53,995 bases of DNA from an uncultured Pelagibacteraceae bacterium (GCA_902595725.1 CACJRJ010000007.1:1-53995); one strand, 5' to 3'; shown: positions 20,333-30,624, numbered from the stretch's first letter. The notes: generated from the sequence alone by a model not told the origin. Made by a program: numbers and translations.

Positions 20333-21663
20333 TATTTTATTGATTGTTTAATTATTTTTATACATTTTATAATCAAATTTCTATTGTATGACTCTCCCAT
20401 AATTCTAATCTTTGGCTCTGTGCCAGATTTTCTAACTAGAAGTCTTCCATTTCTTCCCATTAATTTATTGGCTTTACTAATTGCTTTTTTACATTCTAAT
20501 TTATTTATTATATTTTTATCTCTGACAAGAATATTTTCTAAAATTTGTGGCATAGGTTTAAAAATATTTAGCAGTTCACTAGCTTTTTTCCCTTTTCTCA
20601 TTGAAAATAAAACCTCTAAAGCTACTAGAAGCCCATCTCCTGTTGTTGCGAATTTTCCTAATATAATATGCCCAGATTGTTCTCCCCCTAAATTAAATCT
20701 ATTTTTTTGCATTTTTTCTTTTACATATCTATCTCCAACATTTGATCTTAAAAATTTTATTTTTTGTTCTTTGAAATAATTTTGCAAACCATAATTAGAC
20801 ATTAAAGTTCCAATTACACCACCTCTAAGAATTTTTTTTCTTTTCCATCTTTTGGCAAGCATTGCTAAAATTTGATCTCCATCCACTATTTTTCCTTTTT
20901 CATCGCATAAAATAATTCTATCTGCATCACCATCTAATGAAATTCCAAGGTTTGCTCTATGTTTTTTTACTAGAGACTTAATTTTTTGTGGAAATGTAGA
21001 TCCACAGTTTTGATTGATGTTCAAACCATTGGGAGATGTACCGGTATTATAAACTTTTGCTCCTAAAGATTTTAAAAGTTTTGGTCCAGATTTATATCCC
21101 GCACCATTTGCACAATCTATTGCGATCTTTATTTTATTTAGCCTAAAATTCAGTGGAAAATTAGATTTTAAAATTTCTATATATCTATCGTTAGCATCCT
21201 CAAGTCTTCTAACTCTTCCAAGAATGTTTGGCTTGGATAAATTGTTTGTAATTTTTGAATCTATTAATTTTTCAATTTTTTTTTCGATTTTGTCGGATAA
21301 TTTTAAACCATCTGGTCCAAACAACTTCAAACCGTTGTCAAAATATGGATTATGAGACGCAGTAATCATAATACCCATATTTGCTTTCATTTTTTTTGTT
21401 AACATTGCAAGACCATTGGTTGGCAAAGGACCTAATGTATATACGTGCATTCCTGCGGAAGCTAAACCAGATACCAGAGCAGGCTCAAGAGTATAACCAG
21501 ATAGTCTTGTATCTTTAGCGATAATTGCTATTTGTTTATTTTTTTTTAGATTTTTAAAATATGTTCCTGCGGCCAAACCAAACTTAAAAAACATTTCTCC
21601 GTTAATATTGCCTTTGTTAACCTTGCCTCTAATTCCATCTGTACCAAAATATTTTTTTGACAT
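20329..21663 (-). CDS. glmM: Phosphoglucosamine mutase
   Basis: GlmM interconverts glucosamine 6-phosphate and glucosamine 1-phosphate on the way to UDP-GlcNAc for peptidoglycan and lipid A. The 444-residue protein has FGTDGIRG at the N-terminus, the phosphoserine motif TASHNP (Ser103), the metal loop DGDADR, GEQSGHI and the phosphate-binding RKSGTEPKIRIM. It shares one base with the folP stop upstream, matching the ftsH - folP - glmM order known in alphaproteobacteria. Confidence 0.96.
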   Translation of the reverse strand: MSKKYFGTDGIRGKVNKGNINGEMFFKFGLAAGTYFKNLKKNKQIAIIAKDTRLSGYTLEPALVSGLASAGMHVYTLGPLPTNGLAMLTKKMKANMGIMITASHNPYFDNGLKLFGPDGLKLSDKIEKKIEKLIDSKITNNLSKPNILGRVRRLEDANDRYIEILKSNFPLNFRLNKIKIAIDCANGAGYKSGPKLLKSLGAKVYNTGTSPNGLNINQNCGSTFPQKIKSLVKKHRANLGISLDGDADRIILCDEKGKIVDGDQILAMLAKRWKRKKILRGGVIGTLMSNYGLQNYFKEQKIKFLRSNVGDRYVKEKMQKNRFNLGGEQSGHIILGKFATTGDGLLVALEVLFSMRKGKKASELLNIFKPMPQILENILVRDKNIINKLECKKAISKANKLMGRNGRLLVRKSGTEPKIRIMGESYNRNLIIKCIKIIKQSIKY

Positions 21664-22715
21664 TATTTAAAAATTAATGATTTAAATACTTTTATACTTT
21701 GATTCACTTCATTAACATCATGAATCCTTAATACTTGAACACCTTGTGTCATTGCATATAAACTAGATGATATCGTGCCACCCAACCTTTCTTTGCTATC
21801 ATTTTTTCCAGATAAATCTCTAATAAATCTTTTTCTAGAAATTCCTAACATTACAGGAAATCCAAGAGAGTGAAAAATAGAAATATTATTAATTAAGGTC
21901 ATATTATGTTTCAAGTTTTTACCAAATCCAATTCCAGGATCTAAAATAATATTATTATGTTTAATTCCTAAAGATCTGATTTTTTCTATTTTTTTTTCAA
22001 AAAAATCATAAATATCCAAAAGAATATTTTTATACTTTGGATTTTTTTGCATATTTTTTGGATTTCCTTGCATGTGGTGGACAACAAAAGAAGTTTTATA
22101 TTTTTTTAAAACATTTTTAGTTTTGGGATCATATTCTAGTCCAGAAACATCATTTATTAAATTTACTTTGTTCTTTATTCCTTTTTCCATAATCCAGCTT
22201 TTTCTTGTATCTAAAGATATAAATTTATTTAATTTTTTAGTTTTTTCTAAAGTTTTTTTAATTCTTTTCCATTCTACTAGTGTGCTAATATCCTTTGCTC
22301 CTGGTCTTGTTGATTCTCCGCCTATATCTATAATTGAACATCCTTTTTTTATTAAATAATTTATATGTTTAAATGTAGAACTTTTCTTATTGTATTTTCC
22401 TCCATCTGAAAAACTATCAGGAGTTAAATTAATTACCCCCATTAGAAGAGGAAAATTTAAAAAATTTAGTCCCTTAAATTTTTTTTTACTAATAATTAAT
22501 TTGATATCTTTTTTAATTTTATTTTTAATATTAATTTTTTGATTTGATATTTCTTTAATATGAATTTTTTTTTTAAATTTTCTAGTAATAATTTCTATAT
22601 TATCAAATGATATTGAATCATTTCCATTTAATGGTAGTGATAATTTTTTCTTAATTTTTTCTTTTGATATTGAACCATAATAAAAATTACACGCTCTTGT
22701 GTAATATTTTATCAT
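21663..22715 (-). CDS. folP: Dihydropteroate synthase with N-terminal extension
   Basis: FolP condenses 6-hydroxymethyl-dihydropterin diphosphate with p-aminobenzoate in folate synthesis. The TIM-barrel core starts near residue 88 with LLMGVINLTPDSFSDGGKY, followed by IDIGGESTRPGA, LINDVSGL, VVHHMQGNP, LDPGIGFGK and GISRKRFI. The 350-residue protein is about 70-80 residues longer than E. coli FolP because of a Lys-rich N-terminal segment (1-85) that I cannot assign. It sits between ftsH (6 bases) and glmM (1-base overlap). Confidence 0.94.
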   Translation of the reverse strand: MIKYYTRACNFYYGSISKEKIKKKLSLPLNGNDSISFDNIEIITRKFKKKIHIKEISNQKINIKNKIKKDIKLIISKKKFKGLNFLNFPLLMGVINLTPDSFSDGGKYNKKSSTFKHINYLIKKGCSIIDIGGESTRPGAKDISTLVEWKRIKKTLEKTKKLNKFISLDTRKSWIMEKGIKNKVNLINDVSGLEYDPKTKNVLKKYKTSFVVHHMQGNPKNMQKNPKYKNILLDIYDFFEKKIEKIRSLGIKHNNIILDPGIGFGKNLKHNMTLINNISIFHSLGFPVMLGISRKRFIRDLSGKNDSKERLGGTISSSLYAMTQGVQVLRIHDVNEVNQSIKVFKSLIFK

Positions 22716-22721
22716 ATTTAA

Positions 22722-24626
22722 CTAATGAACTATTTTCGGTTTTAATCCTATCGAGCCAAGAGCTGAGGAGTCTTTATCTTCTTCTACCTTCAAATCTTCT
22801 TTATCTGCTGGATATTTGTTTTTATTAATTATATTTTCAATTTCCTCACCTGTTAAAGTTTCATAAGTCAGCAAAGCTTTGGCTATCTTATGCAAATCAT
22901 CAATTTTACTTGATAAGATTTGTTTTGCTTGATTGTAACCTTCATCAACTAACTTTCTTATTTCTTTGTCTATCTTTTGCGCAACTGCTTCGGAAACACT
23001 TTGTGTTTGAGTTACTGATCTTCCTAGAAATACCTCTTCTTGATTTTCACCATATTCTATAGGTCCTAATTCCTCGCTCATACCATATTTTGTAACCATT
23101 GCTCTGGCAAGTTGAGTTGCTTGATTTATATCTGAACCACTTCCGCCTCCTGCGCCAGTCGATATATTGTCTTTACCAAATATAAGTTCTTCGGCAACTC
23201 TTCCTCCAAAACAAACTGCTAATCTAGCTTTGAGATATTTAATAGAGTGCCCATGTTTATCTCTTTCGGGCAAATTCATCACCATACCAAGTGCTCTTCC
23301 TCTTGGTATAATTGTAGCTTTATGAATAGGGTCATAGCTTGGCATATTGAATGAAACCAGAGCATGTCCTCCTTCATGATATGCTGTTAATTTTTTCTCT
23401 TCTTCTGTCATAACCATTGATCTTCTTTCAGCACCCATCATAACCTTATCTTTGGCTTCCTCAAATTCTTGATTGGTAACAATTCTTTTATTTTTTCTTG
23501 CTGCTAATAAAGCTGACTCATTAACTAAATTTGCTAAATCAGCACCTGAAAAACCTGGTGTACCTCTAGCAACAGTTCTTAAATTTACATCAGGAGCCAT
23601 TGAAATCTTCTTAGCATGTACCTTAAGAATTTTTTCTCTACCAAGAATATCTGGATTTGAAACAACAACTTGTCTGTCAAATCTCCCTGGTCTTAAAAGT
23701 GCAGGGTCTAAAACATCAGGTCTATTAGTTGCAGCTATAATGATTACTCCTTCATTGGTATCAAAACCATCCATTTCAACTAATAACTGATTAAGTGTTT
23801 GTTCTCTTTCATCGTTTCCTCCACCAAGACCAGCGCCTCTACTTCTTCCTACCGCATCAATCTCATCAATAAATATTATACATGGAGAATGTTTTTTTCC
23901 TTGCTCAAACATATCTCTTACTCTTGAAGCTCCAACGCCTACGAACATTTCAACAAAATCTGATCCTGATATTGTGAAAAAAGGAACTCTAGCTTCTCCA
24001 GCTATAGCTCTAGCTAATAAAGTTTTTCCTGTGCCTGGAGGACCTACCAATAAACATCCTCTTGGAATTTTTCCTCCAAGTCTACTAAATTTTTTAGGAT
24101 CCTTTAAAAATTCTACAACTTCCTCCACTTCTTCTTTTGCTTCTTCAACTCCAGCTACATCATTAAAAGTTACTTTTCCTTTTAATTCATTCATCATTTT
24201 TGCTTTTGATCTGCCAAAGCCCATTGCTCCACCTTTTCCCCCTTGCATTTGTCTCATAAAAAATATCCAAACTGCAATAAGTAGTAGCATTGGAAACCAT
24301 GAAAGTAGAACTCCTAAAAGTGAAGGCATTTTTTCTTCTAGAGGAGAAGCTGAAATACTAACTCCTTTATTTGATAATTTTTCTATTAAATTAGGATCGT
24401 TAGGTGAGTAAGTTGTAAATTTTTCACCATTTGAAAAAATTCCATTAATGTTATTTCCTTGGATTTCTACTTGAACTACTCTTCCATTATCAACTTCTGA
24501 TAAAAATTCCGAAAATATAATATTATTTTTTTGTGATATCGAACCTTGCGGATTTTTGAACATGTTATATAGACCGATAGTCAAAAAGACTATCACCGCC
24601 CACATAGCTAAATTTTTAAAATTCAT
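22722..24626 (-). CDS. ftsH: ATP-dependent zinc metalloprotease FtsH
   Basis: FtsH is the inner-membrane AAA+ protease that degrades misfolded membrane proteins and regulators, including RpoH in E. coli. The 634-residue protein has a first membrane helix near residues 5-22, a periplasmic stretch, a second helix near 105-125 ([16 protein letters not shown]), Walker [14 protein letters not shown], Walker [10 protein letters not shown], the second region of homology ending RPGRFDRQ, and the zinc motif HEGGH (HExxH). The client sigma factor RpoH is also encoded in this window. Confidence 0.98.
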   Translation of the reverse strand: MNFKNLAMWAVIVFLTIGLYNMFKNPQGSISQKNNIIFSEFLSEVDNGRVVQVEIQGNNINGIFSNGEKFTTYSPNDPNLIEKLSNKGVSISASPLEEKMPSLLGVLLSWFPMLLLIAVWIFFMRQMQGGKGGAMGFGRSKAKMMNELKGKVTFNDVAGVEEAKEEVEEVVEFLKDPKKFSRLGGKIPRGCLLVGPPGTGKTLLARAIAGEARVPFFTISGSDFVEMFVGVGASRVRDMFEQGKKHSPCIIFIDEIDAVGRSRGAGLGGGNDEREQTLNQLLVEMDGFDTNEGVIIIAATNRPDVLDPALLRPGRFDRQVVVSNPDILGREKILKVHAKKISMAPDVNLRTVARGTPGFSGADLANLVNESALLAARKNKRIVTNQEFEEAKDKVMMGAERRSMVMTEEEKKLTAYHEGGHALVSFNMPSYDPIHKATIIPRGRALGMVMNLPERDKHGHSIKYLKARLAVCFGGRVAEELIFGKDNISTGAGGGSGSDINQATQLARAMVTKYGMSEELGPIEYGENQEEVFLGRSVTQTQSVSEAVAQKIDKEIRKLVDEGYNQAKQILSSKIDDLHKIAKALLTYETLTGEEIENIINKNKYPADKEDLKVEEDKDSSALGSIGLKPKIVH

Positions 24627-24690
24627 TCTTATAAAGTAAGAATTATTATAAATTTAACAAGTGTTAAATTGTTGCATAAATGTCCTTTTT

Positions 24691-25734
24691 TCATTTTTCT
24701 TTGTAAATAATAAAAGAATTATTGATTTTTTCCAATATACATCCGGAAATATTAATTTTTTTTATCTCTCCTGATTTGAATTTTAATAATAACTGGCTAA
24801 TACTTTTGCCTCTTGGTGGATAATATTTATTGCCAATTTTTCCTATTAAGTTAATTAAAGATCTAAAAACAATTTCATTAGGCTGTTTGAAAAAACTACT
24901 ATTTAATATATAATGTTTTTTTTCACTAAAATATTCTGAATTAGATTTAATATTTTCTTCAACGTAGTAACTAATTGTTAAATTTGAATCGCTAAGATTA
25001 TTAATTGTTAACCTTAATTTTTCAAGATTCATACCTTCTAATTTTAAATTATTTATTAAATTTCTAATTCTTATCCTTTTAAAATCAGTATTCTTATTTG
25101 ATGGATCTTCAAATTTAAATTTAAATACTTTCGTAGATATAAAGTTTAAATCATTTTTCATAAAACTAATTAGTGGTCTAACAATTTTTAAATTATTATC
25201 ATGACTAGTCTTAAATTGATTAAAAGAAACTAATCCTTTTAGACCTGAGCCTCTAAGCAATCTAATAACAAAATTTTCGTACAAATCATCCAGATGATGT
25301 GCAATAAAAATAAAATTATTTCTGTCCTTTAAGCATTCTTTGCGAATTAATTCGTATCTTTTGCTTCTAGCGATAGATTGAATATTAGATTTTGGTTTTT
25401 TTCCATTCCAGTTTAATATTTTACAATTTATATCGAATTTTTTTAATAATATTTTTAATTTTTTTGCTTCTAAAGATGATTCTTTTCTAAGTTTATGATT
25501 AACGTGATAATACTTTACTTTAACATTATTTGATATTGAATAACATTTAGAAAGGTAAGCTAAAGCTAAACTATCTGAACCTCCTGAAACAGCTACTGAA
25601 AAATTAAATTTATTTAAATTTAATTTATTAATATTTTGAAATTCTTTGTAAATTCTACTAATTATTGGATGTTTTAGATGAGTTAATAATTTATTATGAA
25701 TTTTCTTTTTTGCACTCAAACTTTTTTTCTTCAT
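24691..25734 (-). CDS. tilS: tRNA(Ile)-lysidine synthase
   Basis: TilS attaches lysine to C34 of tRNA-Ile(CAU) so that it reads AUA, a heavily used codon in this A+T-rich genome. The PP-loop motif SGGSDSLAL lies near residue 50, with YHVNHKLRKESSLEA, HHLDDLYENFVIRLLRGSGLKGL and RPLISF. At 347 residues it is shorter than E. coli TilS (about 430) and seems to lack much of the C-terminal domain. I chose ATG at 25734; an upstream start at 25788 would lengthen the cpoB overlap from 41 to 95 bases. The true start could be still further in. Confidence 0.9.
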   Translation of the reverse strand: MKKKSLSAKKKIHNKLLTHLKHPIISRIYKEFQNINKLNLNKFNFSVAVSGGSDSLALAYLSKCYSISNNVKVKYYHVNHKLRKESSLEAKKLKILLKKFDINCKILNWNGKKPKSNIQSIARSKRYELIRKECLKDRNNFIFIAHHLDDLYENFVIRLLRGSGLKGLVSFNQFKTSHDNNLKIVRPLISFMKNDLNFISTKVFKFKFEDPSNKNTDFKRIRIRNLINNLKLEGMNLEKLRLTINNLSDSNLTISYYVEENIKSNSEYFSEKKHYILNSSFFKQPNEIVFRSLINLIGKIGNKYYPPRGKSISQLLLKFKSGEIKKINISGCILEKINNSFIIYKEK

Positions 25735-26692
25735 ATTTTGCTTTTTGAAGAACAGATTGATTTGCTTTAGGATATTGTTTTTGAACACCGGTAATCATTA
25801 AGCAACCCTGATCTTTTTCCCCAATTTGAACCAATGATACTCCAAGTTTTAATAAATTTATAGGAGCCTTTTCACTTTTTGGATATTTTTGATAACCCTC
25901 AAGATATGCAGAAGCAGCATCAGTGTATAACTGTCTAATTCTAAAAGTTTCTGCATACCAATATTGCGCATTTCCTGCTAGTTCATGATCCGGGTTTACA
26001 ATAACAAACTCTCTAAATGCTCTTTCTGCTGTATTATAATCACCTACTTTTAACAAGCTTGTCGCAAACTCATATTGTTCTTCAATAGAAGTATCTGGCA
26101 ATATTTTTTCTTCTGCTTGAAATGTTTCTGTAACAACTGTTGAAGTTGATTCAATCGATTGGGTAATTTGATTTTCTGAATCTGTTTCTGTATCTTTATA
26201 AGAGATAGATCCTAAATCTTGTGGTTGAGATGACCCAGGAAGAATTTTTTCATTATTTTCATTAGTTAATGTAGAAATTTGTTGATTGTCATCAATTTTA
26301 TTTATTGATTGCCCATTTTCTAATTGTTGAAACCTTAATTGATTGTCAGCTTGTACTTTCGATAATCTTGATGACAGTTTATCTATCTTAAAATTTATTT
26401 CCTCAAATTTATTTGTTAATTCCTGAAATTGTTTTTCAATTTCAGATAATTTAAGCAAATGTCTAGTTAGAACTTCTTCTGAATTCTGATCCATTTTGCC
26501 AGATGTTTCTGCGGATGATTCATCAGATGAAAAATCATCTGAGTATACTGCGCGTTCTAAAGTTTTTAAATCTTTTTGAATTAATTTTATAATTTCATTT
26601 AAATTATGAGTATCAGAGAATACAATATTTGGAAAATTTATTATAACAACAACTAATGTAAATAGACAAAAATAATTTTTTATTTTTAACAT
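25694..26692 (-). CDS. cpoB: Tol-Pal system protein CpoB (YbgF)
   Basis: CpoB is a periplasmic protein coordinating peptidoglycan synthesis with outer-membrane constriction through TolA. The 332-residue protein has a hydrophobic N-terminal signal (about residues 8-26), an acidic coiled-coil part near 60-125, a low-complexity Ser/Thr/Glu linker, and C-terminal TPR repeats from about residue 210 (EEQYEFATSLLKVGDYNTAERAFREF, NAQYWYAETF). It follows pal, separated by a strong terminator hairpin, so it may be expressed separately from tolQRAB-pal. Confidence 0.92.
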   Translation of the reverse strand: MLKIKNYFCLFTLVVVIINFPNIVFSDTHNLNEIIKLIQKDLKTLERAVYSDDFSSDESSAETSGKMDQNSEEVLTRHLLKLSEIEKQFQELTNKFEEINFKIDKLSSRLSKVQADNQLRFQQLENGQSINKIDDNQQISTLTNENNEKILPGSSQPQDLGSISYKDTETDSENQITQSIESTSTVVTETFQAEEKILPDTSIEEQYEFATSLLKVGDYNTAERAFREFVIVNPDHELAGNAQYWYAETFRIRQLYTDAASAYLEGYQKYPKSEKAPINLLKLGVSLVQIGEKDQGCLMITGVQKQYPKANQSVLQKAKYEEKKFECKKENS

Positions 26693-26724
26693 TAATTTAT
26701 TTGTAGTTATAATGATGGCAAAAA

Positions 26725-26762
26725 AAAGACCCCTTAAACTATTATATGTTTAAAGGGTCTTT
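26725..26762 (-). terminator. Rho-independent terminator after pal
   Basis: A 15-bp stem (arms 26725-26739 and 26748-26762, one G-T pair) closes an 8-base loop. Read on the minus strand it is followed by a run of Ts at 26727-26721, the classic intrinsic terminator form. It begins 20 bases after the pal stop and ends about 30 bases before the cpoB start. A T-rich tract on the other side gives it some bidirectional potential. Confidence 0.88.
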
Positions 26763-26781
26763 AATTTTTTAATAATATTTA

Positions 26782-27267
26782 TTAGTTCGCTTTAACTGTA
26801 ACTGACCTTCTATTTTTTGACCATGCTAAAGGATTAGATCCTGAGTCCACAGGTCTTTCTTTTCCATAGCTGATTATAGAAATTCTGCTTGATGAAATTC
26901 CATAAGTCATTAAATAATCTTTTGCAGCATTAGCTCTTCTTTCTCCTAATGCCAAGTTATATTCTCGTGTTCCTCTCTCGTCAGCATGTCCTTCTAATAC
27001 AACTGTTATTTCAGAATTTTTTCTTAACCAAGATGCTTGTTTTCGTAAAGTTTCTCTAGAAGCAGTTGTTAGAACTGATTCATTTGTTGCAAAGAAAACT
27101 CTGTCAGGAACACCGTCTGCTAAGTACTCAACTGTATCAGTTCCTGTATATACATCACCTTGAATTTGTGAATCTATTTTTTGAGTTGTTTGTGTGGCAC
27201 AAGCCGATAAAACAAAACCTAAAAAAATAACCAAAAAAATGTTTTTATAAATTTTCCCTAAATTCAT
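26782..27267 (-). CDS. pal: Peptidoglycan-associated lipoprotein Pal
   Basis: Pal anchors the outer membrane to peptidoglycan and binds TolB. The 161-residue protein has a lipoprotein signal ending in the lipobox LSAC (Cys near residue 23), a short linker, and an OmpA-like domain (VFFATNESVL, LEGHADERGTREYNLALGERRA, ISYGKERP). A strong Shine-Dalgarno AAGGAG at 27278-27273 on the minus strand lies 5 bases before the ATG. It is separated from tolB by 90 bases, so it may have its own promoter. Confidence 0.97.
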   Translation of the reverse strand: MNLGKIYKNIFLVIFLGFVLSACATQTTQKIDSQIQGDVYTGTDTVEYLADGVPDRVFFATNESVLTTASRETLRKQASWLRKNSEITVVLEGHADERGTREYNLALGERRANAAKDYLMTYGISSSRISIISYGKERPVDSGSNPLAWSKNRRSVTVKAN

Positions 27268-27357
27268 TCCTGCTCCTTAAATCTGTTTTTTATAACTTTT
27301 TCACAACTAAATAGATCTTACAAGCCTAAAAATCAATATATTTTATTAAAAAAACTA

Positions 27358-28704
27358 CTAATTGCTTAATAAAGACGACCAAGATGGGTCTGAAGCGTCA
27401 GTTTCGGTCTCTACAAGTCTTTCATTATATCCTGTTAAATCAATAGACCAGAGTTTAGCTGAAAAACCTTCTCCCTTACTATCAGTTTTTGTTTCTCTAT
27501 AAAATATTAGAACTCTTCCATTTGGCGACCATGAGGGAGCTTCTTGGTAAAAATTTTCTGTTAACAGTCTCTCGCCCTTGCCATCTGTTCTCATTACACC
27601 TATATAAAACTTTCCCTTATGAAGTTTTGTAAATGCTATTAAATCTCCTCTTGGTGACCATACAGGTGTACCGTATAAGCCATTTCCAAAAGAAATTCTT
27701 TTTACATTTTTTCCATTACTTTTCATAATGTAAATTTGTTGGTAGCCGCTTCTATCTGAATTAAAAGCAATATATTTTCCGTCTGGAGAATATGAAGGTG
27801 ATGTATCTATGGAAGGATGGTTTGTAATTTTTTCTACAATTCTACTTTCTAAATTCATTGTATAGATATCTGAATTTCCGTCCTTAGCAAAACTCATAAT
27901 TATTTTTTTACCATCCGGTGAAAACCTAGGTGCAAAAGTCATTCCAGCAAAATCACCAACTACTTCTTGCATTCCAGTTTCTATATCTAGCAAATAAACT
28001 CTTGGTAAATTTTTAAAGTAAGATAAATAAGTAACCATTTGATTTGTTGGGTTAAATCTAGGTGTTAAAACTAATTCATTTCCTAAGGTTAAATATTTTG
28101 TATTAAAACCATCTTGATCCATTATTGCTAGTTTTTTTACTCTTTGAGTTTTTGGACCTTCTTCAGCAACATAAATAATTCTTGTATCAAAATAACCTTT
28201 TTCACCAGTTAATCTCTCGTAAACTTTATCTGAAATAATATGACCAACTCTTCTCCAGTTTTTAGGTACAGTTGTAAAAGCTAGCGCTAAGATTTCTTTA
28301 CCAGCTAAAACATCCCATAGTCTAAATTCTACTCTAAGTTTATCGTCTTCGAGGTTTACTTTTCCAGTAATTAAAGCTTGTGCTTTAATTAAAGCCCAAT
28401 CCTCAAATCTTGGTTTTAAATGTGCGATATCTGGTTTTTGTAAAAAAGCTTCTTTATCTAAGGGATTAAATAAACCCGATTTTTTTAAGTTATTTTCTAC
28501 AATTTTCGAAATTTCTAAACCAAGATCATTTATATTTAAATCTTTTTTTAGCTTTTCTTTGTCACTTTCCGACGATGCTAAAGATGATACTGCTAATGGC
28601 AAAGGATTTAAATTACCTCTTGTTATATCTACCTCAATTAATGCGAAAGACTTAAATGGAAAAAAAATTAATAATATTATTAATAACAATCTTTTGTTTA
28701 TCAT
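27358..28704 (-). CDS. tolB: Tol-Pal system beta-propeller protein TolB
   Basis: TolB is a periplasmic protein that binds Pal and TolA. The 448-residue protein has a cleavable signal peptide (about residues 1-21), an N-terminal domain with [25 protein letters not shown] and a six-bladed propeller with repeated [34 protein letters not shown] units. Its start overlaps the tolA stop by 4 bases. Confidence 0.97.
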   Translation of the reverse strand: MINKRLLLIILLIFFPFKSFALIEVDITRGNLNPLPLAVSSLASSESDKEKLKKDLNINDLGLEISKIVENNLKKSGLFNPLDKEAFLQKPDIAHLKPRFEDWALIKAQALITGKVNLEDDKLRVEFRLWDVLAGKEILALAFTTVPKNWRRVGHIISDKVYERLTGEKGYFDTRIIYVAEEGPKTQRVKKLAIMDQDGFNTKYLTLGNELVLTPRFNPTNQMVTYLSYFKNLPRVYLLDIETGMQEVVGDFAGMTFAPRFSPDGKKIIMSFAKDGNSDIYTMNLESRIVEKITNHPSIDTSPSYSPDGKYIAFNSDRSGYQQIYIMKSNGKNVKRISFGNGLYGTPVWSPRGDLIAFTKLHKGKFYIGVMRTDGKGERLLTENFYQEAPSWSPNGRVLIFYRETKTDSKGEGFSAKLWSIDLTGYNERLVETETDASDPSWSSLLSN

Positions 28705-29510
28705 CCTTCTAACATCTCCCTTGCATCAAAATTTAATTGTAAATCTTTCCATCTTTCGTATCCAGTTGTAGGTACTCTTAAGGGTTGACATAGCTGTATT
28801 GCTCTTAATGCACTTTCGGCCAGAACTTTATAAAAAGCTTGTCCAGGTTTATTCATTCTAGTGTGGTCTAAAATTTCTGTTTTAATCACTGATCCATCTG
28901 GTTTTAATTTTAACTTTATTCTTACAAGTAAATTTTCATTATATGGTAAACCTAAAGGTATGCTCCAACAACCAAAAATTTGAGCTTTTAAAGCGTCTTC
29001 TTCATTTAAAGTTAACCCTGACAAATTCATGCTTGGATCTTGGGATTGGCTTACTTTATCAAGTTTATTAGTTGTTTCTGCTAAATCTTCTTTTGATTTA
29101 TCAATTAATGCTGCGATTGTATTTGGGTCAAACATTTCATCTTTTTCAAATTCAGAAACTTGTTTTATTTCATCATCAATTTTTTCGGGATTTTGCTTTT
29201 TTTCTTCAACTTTTTTTACTTTTTCTTCTTTTTGATTAGGTAGAGGAACCGAATCTGGTTTTTCTTTTTTTATTTTTTTTGGAGGAGCTTGTTCAGAAAC
29301 TAGCTTCTCCTGTTTTTTCTTTACTTCTTCAATTATTTTTTTTGCTTTAGGAGCAAATGGAATATTTGTTTGGTCAGTAATTTGTATTAACTCAACTGAA
29401 ATGATGGGAGGTAATTCAATTGGTTTTTTTGTGAGAAAAGGAAGACTTAATGTTGCAATAAATATTAACATCACATGTAAACTTGATGAGATTGCAATAT
29501 TTTTGTACAC
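28701..29510 (-). CDS. tolA: TolA protein
   Basis: TolA transmits proton-motive force from TolQR to TolB-Pal. The 269-residue protein has one N-terminal membrane helix (about residues 5-25), a short charged Lys/Glu/Pro-rich middle region (about 55-125) and a TonB-like C-terminal domain ([43 protein letters not shown]). The charged linker is much shorter than in E. coli TolA (421 residues). Position between tolR and tolB confirms the call. Confidence 0.93.
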   Translation of the reverse strand: MYKNIAISSSLHVMLIFIATLSLPFLTKKPIELPPIISVELIQITDQTNIPFAPKAKKIIEEVKKKQEKLVSEQAPPKKIKKEKPDSVPLPNQKEEKVKKVEEKKQNPEKIDDEIKQVSEFEKDEMFDPNTIAALIDKSKEDLAETTNKLDKVSQSQDPSMNLSGLTLNEEDALKAQIFGCWSIPLGLPYNENLLVRIKLKLKPDGSVIKTEILDHTRMNKPGQAFYKVLAESALRAIQLCQPLRVPTTGYERWKDLQLNFDAREMLEG

Positions 29511-29512
29511 AC

Positions 29513-29929
29513 TTATCTCTCTTTATAAGGTTCGGAAATAAGAGCTACTTTGGTAAAGCCTGAACCTGATAACATTCCCATGATTTCCAAAACTCTTCCA
29601 TAATTAATTGTTTTATCTCCCCTTACATAAATTCTAGTATCGGTTCTATTTTTAGAAACCGCTAGAATTTTTGCAATAATTTTATCGTATTCTACTTTTG
29701 ATTCTTGAATAAAAATTTCTCCCTTTGAATTTATAGTGAGTGTAAGAGGCTCTTGTTCTTCAGGTAAAGAATCTGCTGAACTTTCTGGTAAATCAACTTG
29801 AACTCCAACTGTAAGCAAAGGAGCTGTAACCATAAAAATAATTAACAAAACTAACATTACATCAACAAATGGAGTTACATTTATTTCACTCATTGGTTCT
29901 CTTGATGAACTTTTTAGTTTAAATGCCAT
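29513..29929 (-). CDS. tolR: Biopolymer transporter TolR (ExbD family)
   Basis: TolR is a one-helix component of the TolQR proton channel. The 138-residue protein has EINVTPFVDVMLVLLIIFMVTAP at residues 14-36, including the membrane Asp (VDVMLVLL) needed for proton passage, and a periplasmic domain ending KVALISEP. Two bases separate it from tolA and three from tolQ. Confidence 0.95.
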   Translation of the reverse strand: MAFKLKSSSREPMSEINVTPFVDVMLVLLIIFMVTAPLLTVGVQVDLPESSADSLPEEQEPLTLTINSKGEIFIQESKVEYDKIIAKILAVSKNRTDTRIYVRGDKTINYGRVLEIMGMLSGSGFTKVALISEPYKER

Positions 29930-29932
29930 TAA

Positions 29933-30607
29933 TTAAATTATTGATATAAATCTCTTTGAAAAAGATTCTAATTTTTGAGAATATTTTTTTGAATCACTGC
30001 TAAATTTATTATAAGCAACAACTGCAGGAATTGCTGCTAGTAGTCCAAGAGCAGTAGCGAATAAAGCTTCTGCTATACCTGGGGCAACTATTGCTAAACT
30101 TGTGTTTCTTGAAATAGCAATAGATTGAAAAGAATTCATAATTCCCCAAACTGTTCCAAATAATCCAATAAAAGGAGCTGTGGAACCAACAGTGGCTAAA
30201 AAGGTATAACTTTTTTCAATAGTATTCATTTGTTTTTCAATGCTCACCTCCAACATACTTTCTAAACGATTTGACAAATTTGATTTTGATTTTGACTTAA
30301 CTATAACCTGCATAGTATCTTTAAATACATTTGCCATTGGATCTTCAATGTTTTGTGGCAAGTTATTATAAAAAGACTCGGCTGATCTTGATTTCCAAAA
30401 CTTATTTTCAAACTCTTCAGAGGTTTTATTAATTTTTTTAAACAGTCTATACTTCTCTATTATTAAAGCCCAAGAATATATAGAAGATGCAATTAAAATT
30501 ATAATTACTGATTTAACAATTACATCTGCTCTTATAAATAAATTGATAATCGAAAAATCAGCATTGCTAGCAAGACCTACTGCTTGAGATGTTATATCGG
30601 CTTCCAT
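29933..30607 (-). CDS. tolQ: Proton channel protein TolQ (ExbB family)
   Basis: TolQ surrounds TolR in the inner membrane and powers TolA. The 224-residue protein has three membrane segments (about residues 28-50, 130-152 and 170-195) with the conserved LATVGSTAPFIGLFGTVWGIMNSF and the third-helix stretch IAEALFATALGLLAAIPAVVAYN. It is the first gene of tolQRAB; the ybgC and ruvAB genes often found upstream are absent here. An inverted repeat lies directly before the start codon. Confidence 0.96.
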   Translation of the reverse strand: MEADITSQAVGLASNADFSIINLFIRADVIVKSVIIILIASSIYSWALIIEKYRLFKKINKTSEEFENKFWKSRSAESFYNNLPQNIEDPMANVFKDTMQVIVKSKSKSNLSNRLESMLEVSIEKQMNTIEKSYTFLATVGSTAPFIGLFGTVWGIMNSFQSIAISRNTSLAIVAPGIAEALFATALGLLAAIPAVVAYNKFSSDSKKYSQKLESFSKRFISII

Positions 30608-30609
30608 TA

Positions 30610-30624
30610 AGTGTGTTTCACACT
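30610..30624. repeat. Short inverted repeat at the tolQ start
   Basis: AGTGTG and CACACT form a perfect 6-bp inverted repeat around a 3-base loop, two bases upstream of the tolQ ATG on the minus strand. A further TGTGT lies at 30629-30633. It occupies the place where a ribosome binding site would be, and no Shine-Dalgarno sequence is seen. It could be an operator or an RNA hairpin affecting translation; function is not shown. Confidence 0.45.

Noticed and set aside
23370..23385. FtsH zinc motif HEGGH instead of HEAGH as a defect
   Set aside because: It still fits HExxH with both His and the Glu present, so activity should be unaffected.
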